A DNA stretch of 64,000 nt, from NCBI RefSeq assembly GCF_000271845.1, contig NZ_JH719392.1:124001-188000 (forward strand). Reading direction: 5' to 3'. Below, piece after piece: positions 53,866 to 62,160 of this stretch. This stretch comes from Rhizobium leguminosarum bv. trifolii WSM2297. GTDB lineage: Bacteria; Pseudomonadota; Alphaproteobacteria; Rhizobiales; Rhizobiaceae. Within the stretch, counting starts at the first letter, position 1, and each line of letters starts with the position of its first letter. Under the pieces are notes generated by a model, which saw only the letters and a program-made list of their open reading frames with translations, did not search any database and had not been told where the DNA came from. A program made the translations under genes and the position numbers.

Positions 53866-54951
53866 ATGACACAAACACCGATCGGAGTTGGCATCATCGG
53901 GGTACACCCCGACCGTGGCTGGGCATCGACTGCCCATGTTCCCGCGCTTCGGGACCTACCGCAGTTTCGACTTTCGGCGTTAAGTCACAACCGGATCGAA
54001 GTCGCACAGGCAGCGGCCCAGAAGTTCGGGTTCGATCACGCTGTCTCATCGACCGAGGAACTCGTGAGCCATCCCGATGTCGACCTGGTCGTCGTTACAG
54101 TCAGGGTGCCGGAGCACCTCCAGCTTGTGACCTCCGCCCTCGAGGCCGGGAAGTCGGTGTTCTCCGAATGGCCCCTCGGCATGAACCTCCGGGACGCGGA
54201 AGCCATGAACAGGCTTGCCGCCTCCAAGGGCGTTCGCACGATGATCGGCCTTCAGACCCGGGCAAACCCGACCATCAGGCACATTAGGAAGCTTGTCGCT
54301 GAAGGCTATGTCGGTGAGGTACTCTCCGCCACCGTGATCGGCTCCGGGATCACATGGGGAGAGGAACTCGAGGATGCCTTCCGGTATACGCTGGATCCCT
54401 CCAAAGGCGCGAGCATGGTGCACGTGCCGTTCGCGCATACGATGGATGCCCTTGCATTCGCATTGGACGATGAATTCATCAGCGCCTCGGCGACGCTGGT
54501 CACTCGTCGCGCGACGATAAGGATAGTCGAAAGCCAGGAGGCTGTTCCGCTCGCCGTCGCGGACCAGATCGCCTTTACTGGCAGACTTGCATCCGGCGCG
54601 CTGGTGATCAGTCACTTTCGTGGCGGGCTGTCGCGCGCGACAAATTTCCATCTGGAGATCAACGGAAGCAAGGGAGACCTGCTGCTGACCAGCCCGGTGG
54701 GCTATGTGGGCATCGGCGGGTTCAACCTCTCCGGTGCGCAAGTTGGCGAGAACCTCCATCCCATCCCCGTCCCAAGCGACTTTGGGCCAGATGACAATGT
54801 TCTGACCGGGAACGTCAAGAAACTATACGAACTCTTTGCCTCCGATCTGTTGTCGGGTACACGCCACGGGCCGACGTTCGAAAGCGCCGTTAAACTGCAT
54901 CGGCTGATCAATGCGGTCGAAAAGAGCAGAGGGGCTTCCCACGAAATCTGA
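53866..54951 (+). CDS. Gfo/Idh/MocA-family oxidoreductase
   Basis: The protein has 361 residues from the ATG at 53866, preceded by AAAGGAGG. The N-terminal Rossmann domain shows GVGIIGVHPDRGW, then VDLVVVTVRVPEHLQLVTSALEAGKSVFSEWPLG with the family's EKP-like site changed to EWP. The C-terminal domain follows from ~130 (GLQTRANPTIRHIRKLVAEG). Such enzymes reduce or oxidise sugars, inositols or related polyols with NAD(P). The EWP variant is common in a subset of the family. It closes the same-strand run. Confidence 0.9.
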   Translation: MTQTPIGVGIIGVHPDRGWASTAHVPALRDLPQFRLSALSHNRIEVAQAAAQKFGFDHAVSSTEELVSHPDVDLVVVTVRVPEHLQLVTSALEAGKSVFSEWPLGMNLRDAEAMNRLAASKGVRTMIGLQTRANPTIRHIRKLVAEGYVGEVLSATVIGSGITWGEELEDAFRYTLDPSKGASMVHVPFAHTMDALAFALDDEFISASATLVTRRATIRIVESQEAVPLAVADQIAFTGRLASGALVISHFRGGLSRATNFHLEINGSKGDLLLTSPVGYVGIGGFNLSGAQVGENLHPIPVPSDFGPDDNVLTGNVKKLYELFASDLLSGTRHGPTFESAVKLHRLINAVEKSRGASHEI

Positions 54952-55266
54952 AGAAGATGCGCATTTTTCAACCGCGTCCAGTTCACGGTTCTCGGGCTAG
55001 TTCACGGGTATGGGCTGTTCAACAGTTGAATCGCTACCAGGCATTTTCTCAACCGGAGGGCGTGGTGCGGCGATCAAGAGAGTACCCGCATGCGCCGATA
55101 GGATAATGAGGCGAGAAACCGTGATCGCTTTCATGGTTCACTCCTTCTTCTGGAAGGAAGATTGTAACCGCGTTAGAGCACGGCGAATATTTATCCAAAA
55201 TGCTTATCTCAACATTCAAACCTGCTGGAGCCCGCCTGTCCGCGAGCGCCAGGGTAGGCTCGCCAG
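54952..55266. other. Intergenic DNA without a supported gene
   Basis: No gene with a plausible start and product is seen in these 315 bp. Confidence 0.4.
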
Positions 55267-55641
55267 CTAGTCGCACCAGTCGTTCCGCTGCCCTGGCGCC
55301 CAGGTCCGCGCAAACCCTTCTCCCAGCAGCTTCTTGCCGATTTCTTCACCATTCGTTCGATAGACGTTGACCAGCGGCCGGTGCGCTTGTGTCTTGTCCA
55401 CCGTGCCGCTGAACATCACCCGCAAGCCCTTTTCAGCCAAAAGCTCTTTCAGCCGCCCTTTGGCAATGAGCGCTAACTTCCGTTCCTTGATGCACCTCGC
55501 GTGTGAACCGATCTCCGGCGTGTCGATCCCAGAGACGAACGGAACACCTTTCCCCATCAGTCGCATGTTTTGCCCATCGCATTTTACCGTGTCGCCGTCG
55601 GCGACGGTCAGCGTGGCGCAGACAATGAGCCCTGCTATCAT
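55267..55641 (-). CDS. Thermonuclease-family (SNase-like) nuclease
   Basis: The protein has 124 residues from the ATG at 55641. The staphylococcal nuclease fold is recognised from ADGDTVKCDGQNMRLMG, then SGIDTPEIGS and the final GFARTWAPGQRNDWCD. The opening MIAGLIVCATLTVADGD is hydrophobic enough to be a short export signal, but it is not a clear one. Rhizobial replicons often carry small exported nucleases of this family. Two longer starts exist upstream without support. Confidence 0.75.
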   Translation of the reverse strand: MIAGLIVCATLTVADGDTVKCDGQNMRLMGKGVPFVSGIDTPEIGSHARCIKERKLALIAKGRLKELLAEKGLRVMFSGTVDKTQAHRPLVNVYRTNGEEIGKKLLGEGFARTWAPGQRNDWCD

Positions 55642-55778
55642 TGAATGATTTTCCCACCCCCGGGCGCATCGAGGATCTTTCAATACGTCAAAAGGACGCC
55701 CCGATCGTCCTTTGAGCAATCTGGCAAACGCACATCGTCAGAACTAAGCTTTTACGGGTTCGTGTTTGGAGCAGTGGC

Positions 55779-56741
55779 ATGGAGCTGGTCGAATACTGCC
55801 TGCACAAGCTTGGAAGCTTTTTTTACGGCACTTACTATCTGAATGGTAGAGCAATGGCGCTCAGTTTCGCCATTTCCATTGGCCTGGTTCTGACGGTTTT
55901 CGCGGTGGAGCTCAGCTATGTGGGGTTCGGCAATTCCGGGTTCCGTCGGGTTTTCTTCGAACGCAGCAAATCCACAATCACCGACATCGTCTATTTCGTC
56001 CTTCAGGCGACGGGAATGATTACGCTATTCGCGGCGCTCGCATCATTTGGTCTGTCATATGCCATCACCCACGCGGCTCAGGATGCCCCCCACCTGGACC
56101 TTGCCCGGAGGCTGCCAGGCTGGGCACATGTTCTCTTGTTCCTGGTGCTGTCAGACTTCTTGAGCTACTGGCAGCATCGGTTCATGCACCGGCTGCCCGT
56201 ACTATGGCGGCTGCACGAATTTCACCACGCAGCCGAAGAGTTCAACGCGCTAACTTCGTCGCGGGAGCATCCGCTGGAGAAGGCCATAAACATGGCCATT
56301 ATGGTCGTTCCGGCGCTGCTTATCGGCCTGCCAACGGCCGAATTCGCCGTCGTGACCATCACCTTTGGCGCCATTGGTCTGGTCAAGCACAGTGCCATCC
56401 CCTGGCATGGCTGGTTTGGCAAATACGTGATCCAGTCACCACGCGACCACTTCATCCATCACTCCCGAGTGCGGGAACATCACGACAAGAATTTCGCCAA
56501 TTATTTCCCGATCTGGGATCATTTGTTCGGCACCTATTACGAGGGCGATGCAGACGGTGCAAAGCTCGGTCTGGACCGCGACTACTTCAACCAAACCGAT
56601 CCGTTCCGCGAAAGCATCGCCACGGAAATCCGTTTCTTCCAACGCGCCGGGCAAGCTGCCAAGGCCAAGTGCGGCATAAGCCCCATAAGCGGAAAACCTG
56701 TCTCGCCGCTGGGGCTATCGGGCCCGGAACAGCGCCGGTAG
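55779..56741 (+). CDS. Sterol desaturase/fatty acid hydroxylase-family membrane protein
   Basis: The protein has 320 residues. Several hydrophobic segments (about 26-46, 70-92, 115-130, 165-190) indicate an inner-membrane protein. Histidine boxes for a di-iron centre are HRFMH (~137), HEFHH (~148), and HFIHH with HH further on (~230-240), in the order and spacing of the family. These enzymes hydroxylate or desaturate lipids. The substrate cannot be read. It diverges from the thermonuclease gene across a ~140 bp gap. Confidence 0.9.
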   Translation: MELVEYCLHKLGSFFYGTYYLNGRAMALSFAISIGLVLTVFAVELSYVGFGNSGFRRVFFERSKSTITDIVYFVLQATGMITLFAALASFGLSYAITHAAQDAPHLDLARRLPGWAHVLLFLVLSDFLSYWQHRFMHRLPVLWRLHEFHHAAEEFNALTSSREHPLEKAINMAIMVVPALLIGLPTAEFAVVTITFGAIGLVKHSAIPWHGWFGKYVIQSPRDHFIHHSRVREHHDKNFANYFPIWDHLFGTYYEGDADGAKLGLDRDYFNQTDPFRESIATEIRFFQRAGQAAKAKCGISPISGKPVSPLGLSGPEQRR

Positions 56742-57141
56742 CGCGAAGCTGGCATCGCTCTATTGTGATAAGCGGCAGCTTTCTGGAATCCACGAACTAG
56801 CTCCGATTGACAGAAATGGGCGATTCCAGCCGCCGCTTCCGCTCCAACAAACAGGGGTTTAAAGCGTTGTGGAGCCGATCGCAAAGCCGTTGGAAAGGCC
56901 GCCGAATTCACGATAGCGCTGTTCATCGCCGGCATGGTTTCCGGTCTCGGCCTGACGCTGGCGATGGTCTGGAAAGCATGCGAGCAGCACGGTCGCAGCG
57001 CTGAAAATGGCGGTTCATCCAGTTTTGTCACTATGTAAAATTGAATGGCGATGACTTGAATGGGGAGTATACTGCCCTCCATCGGTCGCATTAACTGATG
57101 GTAGTGGTCGCTTGGGAGTGCATTTTCGGAGGAGCACCGAG
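56742..57141 (+). other. Intergenic DNA with a fragment of a small membrane protein
   Basis: A frame without a start reads GKAAEFTIALFIAGMVSGLG then LTLAMVWKACEQHG, which looks like the tail of a small membrane protein. A ~50-nt part (56923-56972) recurs with a few mismatches at 57499-57547, after the next gene. No intact gene is supported. Confidence 0.5.
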
Positions 57142-57399
57142 ATGTTGCTTGCCCTTATATCCCTTACAGATTTCGAAATCGAACTCGTTACTTCCGCGGT
57201 TCGCGAGTGGTGCCGTTTGCATCATCGCGACATTGATAGCAGCGATGGACGTAGAGCTCTCACGGTTGCGGTCGATCTGGTCCAATCCAAACACACTGAG
57301 GAATGTCTTCTCCCGGAATTGACCCAGCGCCTTGCCCCGCCCAGCGCGACCCCTCCCCAAAACGCACATGTGGTCAGTGACCGAACGAGAGCGTCCTGA
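57142..57399 (+). CDS. Small orphan protein
   Basis: The protein has 85 residues from the ATG at 57142, preceded by GGAGGAG. It starts MLLALISLTDFEIELVTSAVREWCRL and continues HHRDIDSSDGRRALTVAVDL. It has a helix-rich body, no membrane segment and no recognised domain. The good ribosome-binding site and amphipathic helices support a real gene. It lies between two copies of a ~50 nt repeat. Confidence 0.65.
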   Translation: MLLALISLTDFEIELVTSAVREWCRLHHRDIDSSDGRRALTVAVDLVQSKHTEECLLPELTQRLAPPSATPPQNAHVVSDRTRAS

Positions 57400-57498
57400 G
57401 AACGTCTTTCTGCTCCGGGGTGCACAACCAGCCCGGCGATCATCTTGGACCACTCCACCCCTTGTTTTTGTTCCAATAGGAAAATGCTGCGCACCAAG

Positions 57499-57547
57499 TC
57501 ATCGCCGGGATGGTTTCCGGTCTCGGGTGGCGCTGGCGATCGTCTAG
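57499..57547 (+). repeat. Copy of a ~50-nt membrane-protein fragment
   Basis: This stretch (TCATCGCCGGGATGGTTTCC...) matches 56923-56972 with a few mismatches. In this copy the frame is broken by a stop soon after. The two copies bracket the orphan gene at 57142. Confidence 0.5.
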
Positions 57548-57786
57548 CAACCCTTCAAATCATTCCAGGCGATCACCGCCCGCCACGCCTCGTGCTCGCG
57601 CTGGCTGGCGGGGCTGCGGAAAAATGGCCGAGACTCCAGAATGACTTTCTCCTCGCATTTCAGGCACGCGACTTCCGGCGCAGGCTCATAGAGCACTCTC
57701 CCCAAGCCGCCGCAGCTGCACCGTCCCAGCCGGGGTATGGTGTCCTCGCACACCACTGGGCGCTGTCCCTTGAGTTCAGCGATCAT
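57544..57786 (-). CDS. Small Lar-like zinc-ribbon protein
   Basis: The protein has 80 residues. CSCGGLGRVLYEP, then VACLKCEEKVI, forms a zinc ribbon, and the end EHEAWRAVIAWN matches the closing motif of Lar-type restriction-alleviation proteins. Lar proteins, first known from phages and prophages, protect DNA against type I restriction. That role is an inference from the short motif. A second short frame (ending at 57783) precedes it but is not supported enough to call. Confidence 0.55.
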   Translation of the reverse strand: MIAELKGQRPVVCEDTIPRLGRCSCGGLGRVLYEPAPEVACLKCEEKVILESRPFFRSPASQREHEAWRAVIAWNDLKGC

Positions 57787-58190
57787 CCTTGCTTCCTCGA
57801 CCTCCGTTGTGCCGCATCAACCGGTGGTAATATTGCTCGACCCTACGCATAGCCTCGCTCGGTTCAACTTCGATTCCTTGATGTGGGATCACCCGTTGAC
57901 GGACTTGCGGGCCAATGCCGCTCCAATGCCATTGGCCACTCTTCGGGCCGCCAAATCTCCATCCGAATCCTCCCGATGATTACCTCCCCGTCATAGCCCA
58001 GCCAGTCGAGTCAGTCGGCTGGTTGGACTCGTCGATCTTGGTGCCGCGCCATTGGTAGAGGGGTTGGTATCGAGTTGGCATGTCCTGGAACATCGGCCCA
58101 GCCGGCCGAATGATCAACCAGGGTGAATTGCTTTTTAAGCTTCTTCGCGCAGCCGATCAAACACCTCCGGCAGGACGGTGACCACCGGTT
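57787..58190. other. Intergenic DNA without a clearly supported gene
   Basis: A minus-strand frame ends with YYHRLMRHNGG close to the next gene's start, but it has no convincing start. The rest of the stretch holds nothing I can support. Confidence 0.4.
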
Positions 58191-58214
58191 AAAAAAACCC
58201 CCGCGAGAGCGGGG
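58191..58214 (-). terminator. Rho-independent terminator (minus strand)
   Basis: On the minus strand CCCCGC, TCTC, GCGGGG is followed by seven T residues. It is the strongest terminator signal in this part of the window. It would end transcription coming from the orphan genes at 58506-59088. Confidence 0.8.
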
Positions 58215-58254
58215 ATCAGTAGTAGGGGTGTTTTGTAGGCATAACGCCTCGCGG

Positions 58255-58445
58255 CGATGCAAATACTATTATGCACTCTTTACAAATGGTTTCAATAAAT
58301 ATTACTTTTGCAAGCGCATGTTTTTCCATCTATATTATGAAAGGCTAAAAAGAGGACTGTATGGTTCGTCAATAAGACACAAAAAAATGATATCCAGAGG
58401 ATAATATAACTATAATTTGCATTGATATTTGGTATTGTTAGTTCG
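58255..58445. other. AT-rich patch
   Basis: Roughly 190 bp are far richer in A and T than the surroundings (for example TAATATAACTATAATTTGC). No gene is present. It may be foreign DNA or a regulatory or replication-linked region. Confidence 0.6.
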
Positions 58446-58505
58446 GCCGCTCAGCGATAACTTGCTAAACCCTAAGCAAATAGTCTCCTGTACGTTGGGC
58501 GGCCA

Positions 58506-58889
58506 TCAATCGCTCAGTTGGTCGTTCGCCCAATGATTGCTGGATTGAACATGCGTCTTCGTGCGCCGGCCTGTCGCTACCTCCTCCTGGAGTTGCCAAC
58601 CGGCCTTCGGTTTGGGCCACCCCTTCTTTGCTGCCCGGAAATCGGCTTCTATTTCGGCTTTCGCCTTTGCTGCCGTCGGGCCACTTGCCCAGACGGTTAT
58701 GCGCATTCGGCCCGCTCTGAAAACAAAGCGGCGCTCGGTGGCGTTCTTGCCGGCGCTATATCCTGCGCGAAAGCAAACGCGCGCAGCCGACGAGGTAACG
58801 CTGTCGCGGAAAGACCCTGGTTGCGACCGCCACCAGTCGTTAAATGCCACATCGAAGGCCACGGTTTTGAGTTGATCACGGTCAAGCAT
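58506..58889 (-). CDS. Small basic orphan protein
   Basis: The protein has 127 residues from the ATG at 58889, which follows the upstream gene's stop by one base. It opens MLDRDQLKTVAFDVAFNDWW and continues with an Arg-rich middle (RRFVFRAGRMRITVWASG). It contains no named domain. Close spacing with the gene at 58891 suggests an operon. Such genes are common orphans in rhizobial replicons or prophage regions. Confidence 0.65.
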   Translation of the reverse strand: MLDRDQLKTVAFDVAFNDWWRSQPGSFRDSVTSSAARVCFRAGYSAGKNATERRFVFRAGRMRITVWASGPTAAKAKAEIEADFRAAKKGWPKPKAGWQLQEEVATGRRTKTHVQSSNHWANDQLSD

Positions 58890-58890
58890 A

Positions 58891-59088
58891 TCAATCTCGC
58901 TCGTAGCTCGGACGCCACCCCCGCGTGATACCACGGCCCATGGCGCCTTCGGTCAATACTAGCTGCCAGCGAAGGTAGCGAATGTCACCGAGCAGCGTTG
59001 CTATCGCAGCTTGCACATCGCCTTTGTGATAAGCAAGCACCTCCGCAATTTCATCGTCCACGGCTTCGCCGATCGGCTGCTCCCGCAT
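58891..59088 (-). CDS. Small orphan protein
   Basis: The protein has 65 residues: MREQPIGEAVDDEIAEVLAY, then DVQAAIATLLGDIRYLRWQL and GITRGWRPSYERD. It is helical and acidic at the start, without a known domain. The sequence looks conserved in style among rhizobial orphan genes, but I cannot prove that here. It is coupled to the downstream gene at 58506-58889. Confidence 0.65.
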   Translation of the reverse strand: MREQPIGEAVDDEIAEVLAYHKGDVQAAIATLLGDIRYLRWQLVLTEGAMGRGITRGWRPSYERD

Positions 59089-59454
59089 ATCCGTGCTCCA
59101 TACTTGCTGTTATCAGACGCCGGCCGCTCGCCGATGTTCTTATTATGTTCACATGAGGAGCGGAGTCAACAATCTATCGTGACGCAATTGTTTTGAGGAT
59201 TGCTGTGCTAGCAAAAATGCCCCGCCGAAACGAGGCATTTGACCGAAAGAGGAAAGGACGAGACCGCGCGGGGGGCGGGCGATGTTGAGAGGCTTGCGAG
59301 CGCAGGACTCTCTCGCGCGGTCCCTACGAAATAACAACAGAAAACCTGTCTGGTTCCTGTACGCTTTCGGACAGAATTACGTGCCCTTCGATATCGTCGG
59401 CGATGTCAGGCTAGAAAATCGGCGCCCTATTCTATGATGGCCGGTGATTGGGCT
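59089..59454. other. Intergenic DNA without a supported gene
   Basis: I see no gene in these 366 bp. Promoters for the minus-strand pair at 58506-59088 should lie at the left end. Confidence 0.4.
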
Positions 59455-59736
59455 TCAGGGCCAATAGGAGGCGTCCTCGTCTGCACACTCTTCAGGGCTC
59501 AAGCCATCAGCATGGAGCGATAGCCAATAAGCTCGCGCAACGGTCCGCGCATATTCAGAGGGTTCCTTGCCAAACGGCAAGCCTTTCTCGGCCGAGAGCT
59601 CCCAAATCCGTTTTGTGAAAAGGACGGTGAATTTGTCTTCGTCCAGCATCTGCAAAAAAACAGAACCTCCGCACCCGCATCGAGGCCCTCTCACATCGGG
59701 GGCCGCGCAGAAGGGGTAGGAGAAGGAGTTGACCAT
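59455..59736 (-). CDS. Small cysteine-containing orphan protein
   Basis: The protein has 93 residues. The N-terminus has CAAP then RCGCGGSVFL, perhaps a partial metal site. The rest is helical with acidic residues (KRIWELSAEKGLPFG, then ARTVARAYWLSLHADG). I recognise no family. The strand and style match the small orphan genes before it. Confidence 0.6.
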   Translation of the reverse strand: MVNSFSYPFCAAPDVRGPRCGCGGSVFLQMLDEDKFTVLFTKRIWELSAEKGLPFGKEPSEYARTVARAYWLSLHADGLSPEECADEDASYWP

Positions 59737-60008
59737 TGCCCTCTGCGCGGCCCGAACCCCGTGGAGGGGGTAGATCGCAAACAGCGCAGGGCAACGCTAT
59801 CTGACGATCCGAGTAGTTAACTACAATGGGAGGCGGCGGTTCCTGGACAGTTACGCACCCTTTGCCGCCTTGAGGGTGGCCGGCCTCGGCGGACCGCACG
59901 GCCACTGCGAACAGGGGTGCAGCAGTACAAGATACTGAAGCCGCGCGGTCCGTCGTCGAAACCCATAACTACCTGAATAGGTTCCCGGATCACGAGTCGA
60001 CCGCGAAC
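59737..60008. other. Intergenic DNA, left flank of the repeat
   Basis: A minus-strand frame reads GRLVIREPIQVVMGFDDGPR with no confirmed start or product, and ends within this stretch. It may be a decayed gene fragment. No intact gene is supported. Confidence 0.4.
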
Positions 60009-60158
60009 AAAAAAGCCCCGCTGGTTTGAAATGACCCCCGAAAGCTGGACACCCAACTTCGGGGTCAGTTCAGGTTGGCGGGGCTAGTTTGTTCAGACGG
60101 AAAGGTGGCTGCGCCATAGCTGCTGGGGAGCGGACCAAAGCGCATCCTCGCACCAAAC
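60009..60158. repeat. Direct repeat, left copy, flanking the AAA/DUF4143 gene
   Basis: About 150 bp recur at 62161-62311 in the same orientation. The block begins AAAAAAGCCCCGCT and contains a long palindrome (GACCCCCGAAAGCTGGACAC, then CCAACTTC with GGGGTC) between GCCCCGC and GCGGGGC arms. The tail continues TAGTTTGTTCAGACGGAAAG. On the minus strand the outer hairpin ends in T residues, so it also looks like a terminator. This copy has a few more mismatches in the palindrome than the right copy. Confidence 0.8.
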
Positions 60159-60295
60159 CCGCCACCTAAAAGAGCGCGTTCGGCTGATCGGCGCACGAGG
60201 GGCACGCCGGCGAATTCGGCCAGAAGCTTGTGCGGTCCGCCCACACCCATGCGGCTCGCTCTGCCGGCCGCAAGCAGGATGATCGCGACGGACAT
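60065..60295 (-). pseudogene. Truncated MocA/MobA-like nucleotidyltransferase fragment
   Basis: From an ATG at 60295 the frame reads MSVAIILLAAGRASRMGVGG, then HKLLAEFAGVPLVRRSAERA, the N-terminal signature of molybdenum cofactor cytidylyl/guanylyltransferases (LxAGxSxRMG...K). After about 43 residues, near 60166, the similarity ends at the edge of the 150-bp repeat, and the rest (GARMRFGPLPSSYG...) is encoded by the repeat. The repeat has therefore truncated the gene. Confidence 0.75.
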
Positions 60296-60664
60296 CGGCT
60301 CGGGCGACCGCCCCGAATTGCAGGGATCATCAGACATTCTCTCGTAGTTGATGGTCGCCGGCTTCTTCTTCATATCGGTCGTCGGCACCATCAAAAACCG
60401 CCGGGTACTGCCCGATCATATCGATGGTCCTGCGCGTCCAAATCCGAGGAACATGGTAGTATTGGCGCGAGTTGTGGCCCGGCACTTAAACATGGCTCGG
60501 GTGTAATCCGGATCGGCATGCCACCACCGCGCGACTTCTGCGTCTCATAGCAGCGCGCATGCCCCAATCATAACTTTCGTCGGCTTGTCCACCAACGAGG
60601 TGCAACGCGCAGCCACAGTGTCGACTATCGGAGACGCGGGATCCTTCGCCGTAACATGACTCTT
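60296..60664. other. Intergenic DNA with decayed coding text
   Basis: Minus-strand frames here lack a coherent product. They may be remains of the gene upstream of the mocA-like fragment. No call is made. Confidence 0.4.
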
Positions 60665-60752
60665 AAATCCGAGATAGTCGGTCCATAAATCCGAAACGGA
60701 CGAGCTTGAAATCCGAATTAGACGGGAATAAATTCCGAATCGGACGGGGAGG
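60665..60752 (+). promoter_or_regulatory. Four 22-nt tandem operator-like repeats upstream of the AAA/DUF4143 gene
   Basis: AAATCCGA or AATTCCGA starts recur, with CCGA at 60669, 60691, 60713 and 60735, exactly 22 bases apart. Each unit follows with a partner (TAGTCGG, ACGGACG, TAGACGGG, TCGGACGGGG), so TCCGA...TCGGA half-sites form imperfect palindromes; the fourth, TCCGAATCGGA, is perfect. The array ends ~55 bp before the 60809 start, so it is well placed to bind a repressor or activator of that gene. Confidence 0.7.
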
Positions 60753-60808
60753 GTGACCATTTGAGCCCCACGTGCCCGCATGATTTAATGACTCGAGGAA
60801 AAGCCGGA

Positions 60809-62035
60809 ATGCTCTACCCCAGGGGTGCAACCGATAGGATCCGAATCGCCTTGAAGGACACCCCGGTGGTGTTGATCAACGGACCGCGCCAATGTGGAAA
60901 AACGACCTTGGCACGAACGCTGCTGCAGTCAGATCGACCGTACTTTACCTTCGACGACGAGACAACCTTGTTGTCCGCCAGGACAGATCCTGTCGGATTT
61001 ATTCGCCAGATTGACACCGCAATACTCGACGAAGTTCAGCGGGTTCCCGAGATCCTGCGAGCGATCAAACTGGCAGTCGACGATGATCGCCGACCGGGTC
61101 GATTTCTATTAACTGGCTCGGCGAATATCCTTGCTTTGCCCACGGTATCGGACAGCCTTGCAGGCAGAATGGAAGTCGTTACCTTGCTTCCACTTGCCCA
61201 GGCGGAAATCCGAAACGGCACAACAAATTTTCTAGATACTGCATTCGCAGGTCAGGCAACCACCCCATCACAGCCGTTGACCGGAGATGCATTGATCGAG
61301 CTCTGCTTGTTTGGCGGCTATCCTGAAATGCTTTCCCGCTCAGACCCGAAGCGCCGTTCCGCCTGGGCCCGAGACTATATCCGCGCTATTGTCGAACGGG
61401 ATGTGCGCGACATTGCTGATGTCGAGCGCCTGGATCAGATGCCGCAACTGATGCGTGGGCTTGCCCATCATTCCGGACAATTGCTCAACTTCACACAACT
61501 GGCTGGCCAAGTTGGTCTCGATGACAAAACCGCTCGCCGCTATATAGGCCTGTTTGAGCAGTTGTTTCTCGTCCGGCGTATAGAGCCTTGGTTCCGCAAT
61601 CCTCTTAATCGCCTTGTGAAGACCCCGAAGCTCTTGTTTCTCGATAGCGGGCTTTTGGCGGCTTTGATTGGGATCACGGCAGATCGGGTCAGAGGAGAGC
61701 GCTCGCTCTTCGGGCCGATACTTGAGACCTTCGCCGTGAACGAAATCTTCAGGCTCTCGACTTGGAGCGCCGTTCAAACAAATATTCATCACTACCGCGA
61801 CAAGGATCAGGACGAAGTCGATGTCATTCTCGAAGACGAGATGGGCAGCATTGCGGGATTTGAAATCAAGGCGTCGGCAACCGTGACACCGGCCGACTTC
61901 AAGGGGCTGAGAAAAGTCGCAGCCGCAACCGGAGTCGCCTTCAGAGCGGGCTGGGTGCTCTATGACGGCGACAAGGTTCTGCCGTTCGGGGACAGACTTG
62001 CTGCTGTGCCCCTCTCTTGTCTCTGGAGCGCATAA
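60809..62035 (+). CDS. AAA ATPase with C-terminal DUF4143 nuclease-like domain
   Basis: The protein has 408 residues from the ATG at 60809 (GAGGAAAAGCC precedes it; 60788 is an alternative). AAA core: P-loop LINGPRQCGKTTLART, TFDDETTLLSART, Walker B TAILDEVQRVPEIL and LLTGSANILALP. The C-terminal DUF4143 part starts near 200 (DKTARRYIGLFEQLFLVRRI) and ends with YRDKDQDEVDVILEDE and GFEIKAS, where D...E-x-K residues look like a PD-(D/E)XK nuclease site. Such ATPases are common orphans in bacteria, and no pathway is assigned. The gene sits alone between two direct repeats. Confidence 0.85.
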   Translation: MLYPRGATDRIRIALKDTPVVLINGPRQCGKTTLARTLLQSDRPYFTFDDETTLLSARTDPVGFIRQIDTAILDEVQRVPEILRAIKLAVDDDRRPGRFLLTGSANILALPTVSDSLAGRMEVVTLLPLAQAEIRNGTTNFLDTAFAGQATTPSQPLTGDALIELCLFGGYPEMLSRSDPKRRSAWARDYIRAIVERDVRDIADVERLDQMPQLMRGLAHHSGQLLNFTQLAGQVGLDDKTARRYIGLFEQLFLVRRIEPWFRNPLNRLVKTPKLLFLDSGLLAALIGITADRVRGERSLFGPILETFAVNEIFRLSTWSAVQTNIHHYRDKDQDEVDVILEDEMGSIAGFEIKASATVTPADFKGLRKVAAATGVAFRAGWVLYDGDKVLPFGDRLAAVPLSCLWSA

Positions 62036-62160
62036 TCACCCACCCGGCGATTTGCAGCCCACCCGTCCCAGCGAGATCATTTAACGAATAGCGCGCCACG
62101 CGAGCTACCCCGTAGAACCAGCCAGGCTTTCCATCACTCTTCGAGAACAGAATCGAAGAT
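62036..62160. other. Intergenic DNA after the AAA/DUF4143 gene
   Basis: These 125 bp hold no gene. Terminator-like sequence begins at the right with the next repeat. Confidence 0.4.

Noticed and set aside
60665..60752. CRISPR array
   Set aside because: Units are contiguous 22-nt imperfect repeats with no spacers and no cas genes nearby.
60545..60781. Minus-strand open frame across the 22-nt repeats
   Set aside because: Its text is produced by the repeat array and shows no domain; the array is better read as regulatory DNA.
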